A DNA stretch of 9,592 nt, taken from assembly GCA_015488855.1 (NCBI GenBank), contig WFMY01000059.1:1-9592 (forward strand), given 5' to 3'. The position numbers and the translations under genes are program-made. This stretch comes from Helicobacteraceae bacterium. GTDB lineage: Bacteria > Campylobacterota > Campylobacteria > Campylobacterales > Sulfurimonadaceae. Under the pieces are notes generated by a model. The model worked only from the letters and a program-made list of their open reading frames with translations. It was not told the DNA's origin and did not search any database. Below are positions 1 through 5,999 of this stretch, piece after piece (the first letter of the stretch is position 1; every line of letters begins with the position of its first letter).

Positions 1-44
1 ATTACTGATCTTTGCCCAAGAATTAAAATTCATTGGCTTTGTTG

Positions 45-70
45 CCACAAACTGTGTGAACAGTTTGTGG
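45..70. repeat. Perfect 11-bp inverted repeat with GTGA loop
   Basis: The arms CCACAAACTGT (45-55) and ACAGTTTGTGG (60-70) are perfectly complementary and flank a 4-nt loop, GTGA. Read on the plus strand the loop is a GNRA-type tetraloop, which is common in structured RNAs; on the minus strand it is TCAC. No T-run follows on either side, so it does not look like an intrinsic terminator. It could be an RNA hairpin, a palindromic protein-binding site or the end of a small repeat element. Confidence 0.75.
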
Positions 71-83
71 ACTTTGTAAAGTA

Positions 84-123
84 TCTATTGCTATTTACCT
101 TTTAAGGGGTTCATAGAAATAGA
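84..123. repeat. Irregular longer inverted repeat
   Basis: TCTATT (84-89) pairs with AATAGA (118-123). After a single mismatch, CTAT (91-94) pairs with ATAG (113-116). A short CCT/AGG stem (98-100 with 105-107) lies inside. It follows almost directly after the 45-70 hairpin. AT-rich pairing of this length can arise by chance, so only its position in a series of hairpins makes it notable. Confidence 0.35.
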
Positions 124-139
124 CGGTTATGTTATTGTT

Positions 140-165
140 GTTATTATAAGTAAACTTATGATAAT
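140..165. repeat. AT-rich hairpin with TAAA loop
   Basis: ATAAG (146-150) and CTTAT (155-159) form a core stem around TAAA. Pairing continues outward through 140-145 and 160-165 if two G-T wobbles are allowed, giving about 11 pairs. A smaller repeat, CTAAC (170-174) with GTTAG (180-184), follows at once. No function is recognised. Confidence 0.4.
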
Positions 166-350
166 TTCGCTAACTGTTCGTTAGTTGTTTTATCTATTTA
201 CTTGCTTAGTTTTCAATGATCTCAAACAGTTAATGAGGCTCCTAAACATTAGGTCTCTGTGTTTGTGGATGGGAATTATAGGGAATTGTTGCTTTATTGT
301 TTCTTAATGTATTGGGGGAATTTTGGAAGTTTATTTTTTTGTAATAATGT

Positions 351-1382
351 TCACTTGGATGCACTAGCAATCCAACCCCCGCCAATAAGTTTATTGTCGT
401 CATAAAATACTGCTGCCTGTCCTGCTGCAACACCAAATACATCTTCATGCAATGTCACATATGCTTGGTTGTTTTTTATCAAAACAGAACATCCAACTGC
501 ATGTGTTCTATATCTAAGCTTAACGCTTGTGTCAAACTCTGTTTCACTATTAAACATATTTAAATTTTCTAGCACTACAGACTTACAAGAAAGCTCTTCC
601 TTTTTACCTACAGTTATTTGATTATTTTTTGCGTCTATATTTATGACATAATGAGGGTCATGTGCACCTTTTACGGTAAAACCTTTTCGTTTTCCTATCG
701 TATAATGCATGTAACCCTTATGTTCACCCACTACATTTCCTTGCGTATCTAAGACCTCACCAGTATTGTCAACAGCTACATAATCTTTCAGCAGGTCTGT
801 GTATGTTGTTTCAACAAAACAAATTTCACTTGATTCACTCTGACTTGCAAAGGATTCAAGACCTTCAATAGACGCAGCAAATTTCTTAATATCCTTTTTT
901 TTACGCTGACCCAAAGGAAAAATCAATCTTTTAAGTACCTTTTTATCTACATAAAATAAAAAATAACTCTGATCTTTTGTATCATCGAGGGCTTCATAAA
1001 AATACTTACCATCTGTATCTATATAGTGTCCTGTTGCTAAGTAGTCTGCCCCTATTTTATCTGCAAACTTTATCATCTCCCCAAATTTAAGACTTTTGTT
1101 ACACAAAGCACATGGATTGGGTGTTTTTCCCTCTTCATAAGTATCTATAAAAGGTTGAAATACTTTTTCATTAAATACTTTTTGTAAATCCAGAACATGG
1201 AGTTTCATTCCCACAAAATCTGCAGCTTTTTGCGCACGGGCTAGATGTATCTCATGATAGCCAGGTTTAGTATGAAGCTTCATATAGAGCCCTTCAACTT
1301 CATAGCCTTCTTCTTTAAGGAGTAATGCACTAATAGTAGAGTCAACACCTCCACTCATCCCTACGAGAACTTTTTTACTCAT
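351..1382 (-). CDS. mnmA: tRNA 2-thiouridine(34) synthase MnmA
   Basis: This cytoplasmic enzyme thiolates uridine 34 of the Lys, Glu and Gln tRNAs, using ATP to adenylate the base and a persulfide relay for sulfur. The product from the chosen start is 343 residues, slightly shorter than the roughly 360-370 of many homologues. Visible motifs are the PP-loop GMSGGVDS (8-15), NPCALCN with the likely nucleophile C94, ATGHY (116-120), DQSYFL (137-142) and SSEICF with the second catalytic cysteine C188. A C-terminal beta-barrel part ends in GQAAVFY (321-327). The frame stays open 16 codons further upstream, but the start at 1382 puts the P-loop at the normal N-terminal distance. Its ATG overlaps the end of the LOG gene by 8 bp, with only a weak ribosome site, so coupled translation is likely. 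It is the last gene of the unit. Confidence 0.95.
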   Translation of the reverse strand: MSKKVLVGMSGGVDSTISALLLKEEGYEVEGLYMKLHTKPGYHEIHLARAQKAADFVGMKLHVLDLQKVFNEKVFQPFIDTYEEGKTPNPCALCNKSLKFGEMIKFADKIGADYLATGHYIDTDGKYFYEALDDTKDQSYFLFYVDKKVLKRLIFPLGQRKKKDIKKFAASIEGLESFASQSESSEICFVETTYTDLLKDYVAVDNTGEVLDTQGNVVGEHKGYMHYTIGKRKGFTVKGAHDPHYVINIDAKNNQITVGKKEELSCKSVVLENLNMFNSETEFDTSVKLRYRTHAVGCSVLIKNNQAYVTLHEDVFGVAAGQAAVFYDDNKLIGGGWIASASK

Positions 1383-2124
1383 CGTTGCCACTAAAAAATT
1401 TTTGTAAAGATTTGAAATATTTTGTATCACTTAATCCAACATCTTTTAAAATATCTATTTGATTACTCAAAGATTTTTCAATCTCATCTGCAATCAGGTC
1501 TAAATCATCTGTTAATTGTATCATCTCAAGATCTTCTTCATCTATCATTCCACCTTCAACAAGAGATCCTCTTAAAAAATCAATGAGAGGTTGGTAAAAT
1601 TCAACTCCAACAACAAAAACTTTAACACCTGTTACTTTCCTTGTTTGAATCAAAGTCATAGCTTCAAAAAGTTCATCTAATGTACCAAAACCACCAGGGA
1701 AAATAACATACGCCATAGAATATTTTACTAACATTACTTTTCGAGAAAAGAAGTAATCAAAATCTAATTCTATCGTTGTATAAGGATTTGGAAGTTGCTC
1801 AAAGGGTAAGTCAATATTCAAACCGATTGATTCTACTTCTTTGTGTTCACTTGCACCACGATTAGCAGCTTCCATTATGCCAGGCCCACCACCTGTTATA
1901 ACATTAAAACCACGATTTGCAAGCATAGAAGAAAGTTTTACAGCTTTTATATAATATTTATCACTTTCATCAGTTCTAGCACTTCCAAAAATTGTAACTG
2001 ATGGTCCTAGATCACCAAGTTCATCAAACCCTTTTACAAAATCAGCCAATATCTTAAAAACGCTCCACACATCTGCTGATTTTATATCTTTAATATATTT
2101 TTTACTTAAATTTTCTTTTTTCAT
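1375..2124 (-). CDS. LOG-family protein (TIGR00730-type nucleotide phosphoribohydrolase)
   Basis: This 249-residue protein belongs to the LOG / 'lysine decarboxylase-like' family. Members cleave nucleoside 5'-monophosphates such as AMP or cytokinin nucleotides to free base and ribose 5-phosphate. They are not decarboxylases, despite old annotations. The Rossmann-like start is VTIFGSAR (43-50), followed by GGGPGIMEAANRGA (78-91). The active-site pair should be R128 (in FSRKVMLVKYS) and E151 (in PGGFGTLDE, 143-151). All hallmark residues are present. The N-terminal 40 residues are a charged leader, as in the longer bacterial members. There is one base between the fliY stop and this ATG, and no obvious Shine-Dalgarno, so it probably depends on re-initiation. 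The physiological substrate cannot be told from sequence. Confidence 0.88.
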   Translation of the reverse strand: MKKENLSKKYIKDIKSADVWSVFKILADFVKGFDELGDLGPSVTIFGSARTDESDKYYIKAVKLSSMLANRGFNVITGGGPGIMEAANRGASEHKEVESIGLNIDLPFEQLPNPYTTIELDFDYFFSRKVMLVKYSMAYVIFPGGFGTLDELFEAMTLIQTRKVTGVKVFVVGVEFYQPLIDFLRGSLVEGGMIDEEDLEMIQLTDDLDLIADEIEKSLSNQIDILKDVGLSDTKYFKSLQKFFSGNDE

Positions 2125-2125
2125 A

Positions 2126-2986
2126 TTAATTTTTTAGCTGCGCTAATCTTTCTCGTTTTGTACCTATAGATGTTACTTGAATACCAAAGTTACCATCAAC
2201 AATAACAACTTCACCTTGTGCTATCACATGGTTATCTACAAGTATTTCTAAAGGATCATTCGCTAACTGATTGAGTTCGATAACAGAACCTATATCCATG
2301 TTTAATACATCTTTAAGAAGCATTTTTTTCTTACCTATTCGCACCCGTACAGGAAGTTTAACATCCATGATTAAAGATATATTATTCATCTCGATAGCAC
2401 TTAAATTTGGAGCGTTTATTGTGCTATTATCTAAGTTATCAACTCCAAGAGATTCATCATTACCTGTCTCAACTTTACCAGAGAGTGAATTTTCTAGTTT
2501 TTCATCTATGATAAACATAAAAAGTGAATTTAATGAGTCTATTTTAAAATCGTACTTATACATTAATGAATACTCATTAAGAGCAACTTCTGAATCGTTA
2601 TTAATAAACTCTATACTCTCAAATTTAAATGAAACTATAGGCATCTCTTTTTGTGAGGATAAAACAGTATTAATTGTTCCAAAAATTGTATTAAAGGCTT
2701 CTTTTGTACCATCAACATCATCATCATTAATATCATCTCTACTTACTAACTCTTCACCCATCATCAAATCTGATAATGCAGCAGCTAAATTTGGAGGAAC
2801 CGCAACCATAGCTTTTGCTTCTACTGCTCCAGAAACACTCATTTTCATAAGAACAATAGGAGGAATTATACTTGCCATCATATTTAATTCTTGTTCCTCT
2901 TTCAAGGTTAAACTTGGAGCTACACCAACCATTGTTTCTATATTTGCAATTATTTCATTTTCAAGAAGTTTTATAAAATCATTCAT
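2126..2986 (-). CDS. fliY: Flagellar motor switch protein FliY
   Basis: FliY is a C-ring protein of the flagellar switch at the cytoplasmic face of the motor. The 286-residue length matches the FliY of Campylobacter and Helicobacter as I recall it. Residues 1 to about 165 form a CheC/CheX-like domain. They contain one D-x3-E-x2-N pattern (D92, E96, N99) of the type used by CheY-phosphate phosphatases. An acidic linker (about 166-198) leads to a FliN/SpoA domain (about 203-277; LPVRVRIG...LLKDVLNMDIGSVIEL). The start is supported by AAGGAA at 2997-2992, five bases before the ATG and inside the end of fliM; the gap to fliM is 2 nt. It is adjacent to its partner fliM. A separate FliN is probably encoded elsewhere. 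Whether the CheC-like domain is catalytic is inference. Confidence 0.93.
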   Translation of the reverse strand: MNDFIKLLENEIIANIETMVGVAPSLTLKEEQELNMMASIIPPIVLMKMSVSGAVEAKAMVAVPPNLAAALSDLMMGEELVSRDDINDDDVDGTKEAFNTIFGTINTVLSSQKEMPIVSFKFESIEFINNDSEVALNEYSLMYKYDFKIDSLNSLFMFIIDEKLENSLSGKVETGNDESLGVDNLDNSTINAPNLSAIEMNNISLIMDVKLPVRVRIGKKKMLLKDVLNMDIGSVIELNQLANDPLEILVDNHVIAQGEVVIVDGNFGIQVTSIGTKRERLAQLKN

Positions 2987-2988
2987 TT

Positions 2989-4086
2989 TTATTCCTTAAG
3001 CTCATTTTTTTCCAATGGTTTATCATTAATTATATCAGCAACTCCTGAAATTTTTTCATGTCGTTTGAATTCAAAACTCTCTAGCGCGCGTTTTACAGCA
3101 TCTTTTTCAGTATCTATTATCTCTGTAATTTGGATAGATTTTCTAAATCTTCTGAGACCTATTTCACCACGAAACCTCTCTTTCCCATCGACACAAACAG
3201 TCACAATATCATCTGCAGCAGCTGAAAGTCTAATAGCATCACCAACTCGTAAATCTAAAATATCTCGTAAGGTAAGCTCTACATCGCCTAAGTTCGCTTC
3301 CAAGTTCACTTTAGCACCGCCTAAAAGTACTTGAAGCTCAGTATTTCTACTTTTTTTAGAACTTGTTTCATTGAGCATCAAATCGCGAGAAGCCAATTTT
3401 GGAAGAATAGGTTCTAAGGCAATAACAGGATAACATATATTCATCATACCAGAACTATGCCCAATAATTATCTCCATCACCACCATTACAACTATTTCAT
3501 TTTGAGCAACTATTTGAACAACATTTGGGCTAGATTCTTTTGACTCAATATTTGGGTAAACCTCCATTACAGGTCCCCAAGCTTCTTTAAGGGTACTCAT
3601 CATTACGCGTAAAATTGTTTCAAACAAAGAGAGTTCTATATCTGAAAATTCACGAGAGGCATCAAAAGGTTCACCTTTGCCACCAAGAAGTCGGTCAAGC
3701 ATAGGAAATGCAATAGTTGGATTAATCTCAATAACTCCACTTCCCTCCAATGGCTTGATCGAAAAAACATTAAAACTTGTAGGGTTTGGCAAAGACATCA
3801 AAAATTCACCATAGGTCATTTGATCAACTGAATGAAGTTGTATTTCAACAATAGAACGCATGATAGAAGATATCTGTGATGCCAAAGAGCGAGCCATCTT
3901 ATCATGAACACCACGAAAAGCACGAAGTTGCTCTTTTGAAACTCTATTTGGTCGCTTAAAATCATAAAGCGTAGCTTGTTTTTGAGGTTGTGAGAAATCA
4001 TCTGTTGACTCAGCAATCTCTCCACCTTCATCTTCTAGGACATCGAGTAAAGAATCAATCTCCTCTTGTGAAAGTATATCAGCCAT
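2989..4086 (-). CDS. fliM: Flagellar motor switch protein FliM
   Basis: FliM is the C-ring subunit that receives phosphorylated CheY and sets the direction of rotation. The 365-residue protein starts with ADILSQEEIDSLL (2-14), the conserved N-terminal CheY-binding peptide, then an acidic stretch (16-31). The middle domain (about 45-235) holds the LDRLLGGKGEP element (130-140) near the FliG-contacting region. The SpoA/FliN-like domain is about 255-322 (LGDVELTLRDILDLRVGDAIRL). A charged tail follows to residue 365. The start overlaps the end of fliA by 8 bp (ATGGCTGA), with only a weak AGG-type ribosome site, suggesting coupling to fliA translation. Length and architecture are typical of the family. 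Confidence 0.96.
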   Translation of the reverse strand: MADILSQEEIDSLLDVLEDEGGEIAESTDDFSQPQKQATLYDFKRPNRVSKEQLRAFRGVHDKMARSLASQISSIMRSIVEIQLHSVDQMTYGEFLMSLPNPTSFNVFSIKPLEGSGVIEINPTIAFPMLDRLLGGKGEPFDASREFSDIELSLFETILRVMMSTLKEAWGPVMEVYPNIESKESSPNVVQIVAQNEIVVMVVMEIIIGHSSGMMNICYPVIALEPILPKLASRDLMLNETSSKKSRNTELQVLLGGAKVNLEANLGDVELTLRDILDLRVGDAIRLSAAADDIVTVCVDGKERFRGEIGLRRFRKSIQITEIIDTEKDAVKRALESFEFKRHEKISGVADIINDKPLEKNELKE

Positions 4087-4771
4087 TACTTACGCCTATA
4101 CTATTTTTTATTTTTTGTAAAACAGATTTATGGATTTGTGATATTCTTGATTCTGTTATGCTTAAAACATCGCTTATCTCTTTGAGGGTTAATTCTTCAA
4201 AATAATAAAGTTGTATTATCATCTGTTCCCTTTGAGTGTAGCTGCCTAAAACTTTTTTTATCACATCTACTAATTCTTCTTTTTCGATACGAACTAAGGC
4301 TGCTCCTTCGTCACCAACATGGAGTTGGTCGTGAAGAGGCATTACTGTATATATACTTGAAGCAATTCTTGCATTGTGCACTTTAACTATATTTTCATCT
4401 AATATTATAGCCAATTCTTCATCTGTTGGCTCTTCATCATGAACTACCCTATATTCTTCTATAGCATAGTCAATAGCCTTGACAAGTTTTCGACTTGCAC
4501 GAGATAAAATATCTAAAGAACGGAGATGATCAAGCATCGCTCCATACACACGCTTTTTTGCATAGCCCCAAAAAGAATCATTGAGCGTTTCATCATATCT
4601 TCTAGCTAGCTTAATCAACTCTTCTGTTCCAATAGCTGAGAGATCCATATAGTCTATAGAGCTAGGCAGTCTTTCTTTGAGTCTAAAGGACATCGCTTTT
4701 ACTGCTGGTAGATACTGAATAGCCAGTTCATCTTCTTTATGTTTAAGATCTTGCGTATAACAATCAAGCAC
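4079..4771 (-). CDS. fliA: RNA polymerase sigma factor FliA (sigma-28)
   Basis: FliA directs RNA polymerase to late flagellar promoters, such as those of flagellin and, in many species, motility accessory genes. The 230-residue protein has sigma region 2 (about 15-90, with DLSAIGTEELIKLARRYD and FWGYAKKRVYGAMLDHLRSLD). Region 3 includes PTDEELA (115-121). Region 4 (about 175-225) contains the helix-turn-helix LTLKEISDVLSITESRISQIH (195-215). Translation starts at GTG (4771-4769), backed by AGGAGA at 4782-4777 five bases upstream. The gene overlaps both neighbours by 8 bp. Placement inside the operon with flhF, flhG and fliM means its synthesis is tied to early flagellar assembly genes. No FlgM anti-sigma gene is in the window. 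Confidence 0.95.
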   Translation of the reverse strand: MLDCYTQDLKHKEDELAIQYLPAVKAMSFRLKERLPSSIDYMDLSAIGTEELIKLARRYDETLNDSFWGYAKKRVYGAMLDHLRSLDILSRASRKLVKAIDYAIEEYRVVHDEEPTDEELAIILDENIVKVHNARIASSIYTVMPLHDQLHVGDEGAALVRIEKEELVDVIKKVLGSYTQREQMIIQLYYFEELTLKEISDVLSITESRISQIHKSVLQKIKNSIGVSNG

Positions 4772-5102
4772 TTTTTTCTCCTAAAGAATGCTCTTTGTTT
4801 GCTTGAATTGCTTCATCAGTTACTTTTGCTGCAGCATCTATTAAGTTTTCTCTTTTGTTAATCTCTTTTACTATCTTGTCTAAATGCTTTTCATGAAGTT
4901 CTTTTGGAAATCCATAAGTTTTCATAACAATAGTTCTAAAATAAAAAGCAATAATCACATGAGAGAAAAGATAAAAGAAGGCTGTAATAAAAAAAGTATA
5001 GAGAAGCAAACCCTCAGCGTCAAAAGATTTCAGTATGCCAAAAACTATACCAACGAAAAATCCCTGAACAGTAAAAAAATAAACGAAATTTTCCCCTAGC
5101 AT
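4764..5102 (-). CDS. Conserved small two-helix membrane protein between flhG and fliA, function unknown
   Basis: This 112-residue product has two hydrophobic segments (about 5-25 and 31-54) joined by a short polar turn (KSFDAE, 25-30), then a highly charged, probably helical C-terminal tail (about 66-112). Two helices place both ends on the same side. R56 and K61 after helix 2 suggest the tail is cytoplasmic. I recognise no domain. From memory, C. jejuni (Cj0062c) and H. pylori (HP1033) carry an uncharacterised gene at the same place, so it may be a syntenic family tied to the flagellar regulators. The ATG at 5102 is preceded by a GGGG stretch about 6 nt upstream. The gap to flhG is 21 nt, the largest in the operon, and the gene overlaps fliA by 8 bp. 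A role with FlhG, FlhF or FliA is inference from position only. Confidence 0.8.
   Translation of the reverse strand: MLGENFVYFFTVQGFFVGIVFGILKSFDAEGLLLYTFFITAFFYLFSHVIIAFYFRTIVMKTYGFPKELHEKHLDKIVKEINKRENLIDAAAKVTDEAIQANKEHSLGEKSA
4777..4782 (-). promoter_or_regulatory. Ribosome binding site of fliA, supporting its GTG start
   Basis: AGGAGA lies five bases before GTG at 4771 and inside the upstream membrane-protein gene. The good site makes the GTG start credible, since no ATG with a similar site lies near the N-terminus. Confidence 0.8.
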
Positions 5103-5123
5103 GCAGACCCCATTTTAAATACT

Positions 5124-5999
5124 TTAGAAGTGCTGAATAAGACGTTTAAATAGTCCACTCAAGCCACTTTCTCTAGCAGAAACTAGCACATCTCGTTCCA
5201 ATTTGGTAATGATTTTATTTGCAATGGCAACAACATCTTGATAGGGTGTAGAATTTGGATATGTCGCACAAAAAATCTCTCTTTTTTTAATGGATGAAGA
5301 AACTTTTATATCAGAGTTTACTTTTCCATAATATTCTAAGTTTAATTGTTTTCCAATATTTGCTAAAGCAACTTGTTTAATTTTTTTATATATTGCAATA
5401 GCTTCTTTTTCATTTTTTACTTGATTGAGTATCATCCCAATATCATCTCTTACACTCGAGATAGTCTTCACTGTTGCATAAGCATCGGTAATAGCTGCAG
5501 GATCAGGTACGGTAACCACTATAACATCATCTGCCGCATTTAAAAACATTTGTATATGTTCACCTATCCCAGCTCCGGTATCTATGATCATCACATCAAG
5601 TTTATCAAGAATTTCGGCTTCTTGCATAAAACGCTCGAAAAGTGCACGGTCTGCATACTTGAGTATCTCATCACCACTCTCACCAGGGATCAAAATCAAA
5701 TTTCTCGTTACAGGGACGAGGATATCTGAAACTGTTGCTTCCCCTTTGAGAACATGCAAGATATTTTTTTTAATCTTGACATTAAAGATAACATCTAAAT
5801 TTGCAAGGCCTATATCTGCATCAAATATTCCAACATTGAGACCACTTTGCGAAAGAAGGTATGCAAGGTTTGAACTAATTGTACTTTTCCCAACGCCTCC
5901 TTTGCCACTAGTTATCGCAATAAAGCGGGTATTTCTTGATTTGTTTTTACTTTTTTGTGCTACTAATTCTTCAAGTTTTTTTGCCTGATGAGAACTCAT
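5124..5999 (-). CDS. flhG: MinD-like ATPase FlhG (flagellar number regulator; YlxH/FleN)
   Basis: FlhG is a membrane-associating ParA/MinD ATPase that limits flagellar number and stimulates the GTPase FlhF; in Campylobacter relatives it also influences cell division. The 291-residue protein has the deviant Walker A KGGVGKST (33-40), the switch I region DADIGLANLD (60-69) and switch II DTGAG (140-144). A C-terminal amphipathic segment GLSGLFKRLIQHF (279-291) is typical of the MinD-type membrane anchor. Residues 4-10 (HQAKKLE) resemble the DQAxxLR-type N-terminal motif that activates FlhF. The start is well supported by AGGAGC (6010-6005), and the ATGA junction overlaps flhF by 4 bp. All ATPase motifs look intact. 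Confidence 0.95.
   Translation of the reverse strand: MSSHQAKKLEELVAQKSKNKSRNTRFIAITSGKGGVGKSTISSNLAYLLSQSGLNVGIFDADIGLANLDVIFNVKIKKNILHVLKGEATVSDILVPVTRNLILIPGESGDEILKYADRALFERFMQEAEILDKLDVMIIDTGAGIGEHIQMFLNAADDVIVVTVPDPAAITDAYATVKTISSVRDDIGMILNQVKNEKEAIAIYKKIKQVALANIGKQLNLEYYGKVNSDIKVSSSIKKREIFCATYPNSTPYQDVVAIANKIITKLERDVLVSARESGLSGLFKRLIQHF

Larger units (their letters stand above)
1..350. other. Gene-free region with clustered inverted repeats
   Basis: No convincing coding frame is present downstream of mnmA. The stretch is AT-rich and carries a run of inverted repeats: 45-70, 71-82, 84-123, 140-165, 170-184 and 241-253. The first, an 11-bp perfect stem, is the strongest. GGGAATT occurs three times (271-277, 281-287, 316-322). 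I see no stem followed by a T-run on either strand, so no clear intrinsic terminator for mnmA. The cluster could belong to a small RNA, to untranslated sequence of a gene beyond the left edge, or to a short mobile repeat. I recognise no known family. Confidence 0.6.

Noticed and set aside
45..70. Intrinsic terminator for mnmA or a gene to the left
   Set aside because: The stem is strong, but neither strand has a T-run after it, and it lies about 280 bp past the mnmA stop.
170..184. Integron attC-like site (CTAAC/GTTAG)
   Set aside because: The flanking bases do not fit the RYYYAAC / GTTRRRY core sites, and no integrase or cassette genes are present.
1383..1430. Upstream extension of mnmA by 16 codons
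   Set aside because: Homologues begin shortly before the PP-loop; the ATG at 1382 fits this and gives an 8-bp overlap like others in the operon.
2271..2999. Long plus-strand open frame of 242 codons opposite fliY
   Set aside because: It mirrors the fliY frame, is rich in Ser and Ile as expected of an antisense shadow, shows no recognisable motif and has no credible independent context.
5584..5988. Plus-strand open frame of 134 codons opposite flhG
   Set aside because: It is antisense to the strongly conserved FlhG ATPase motifs and has no domain or ribosome site of its own.
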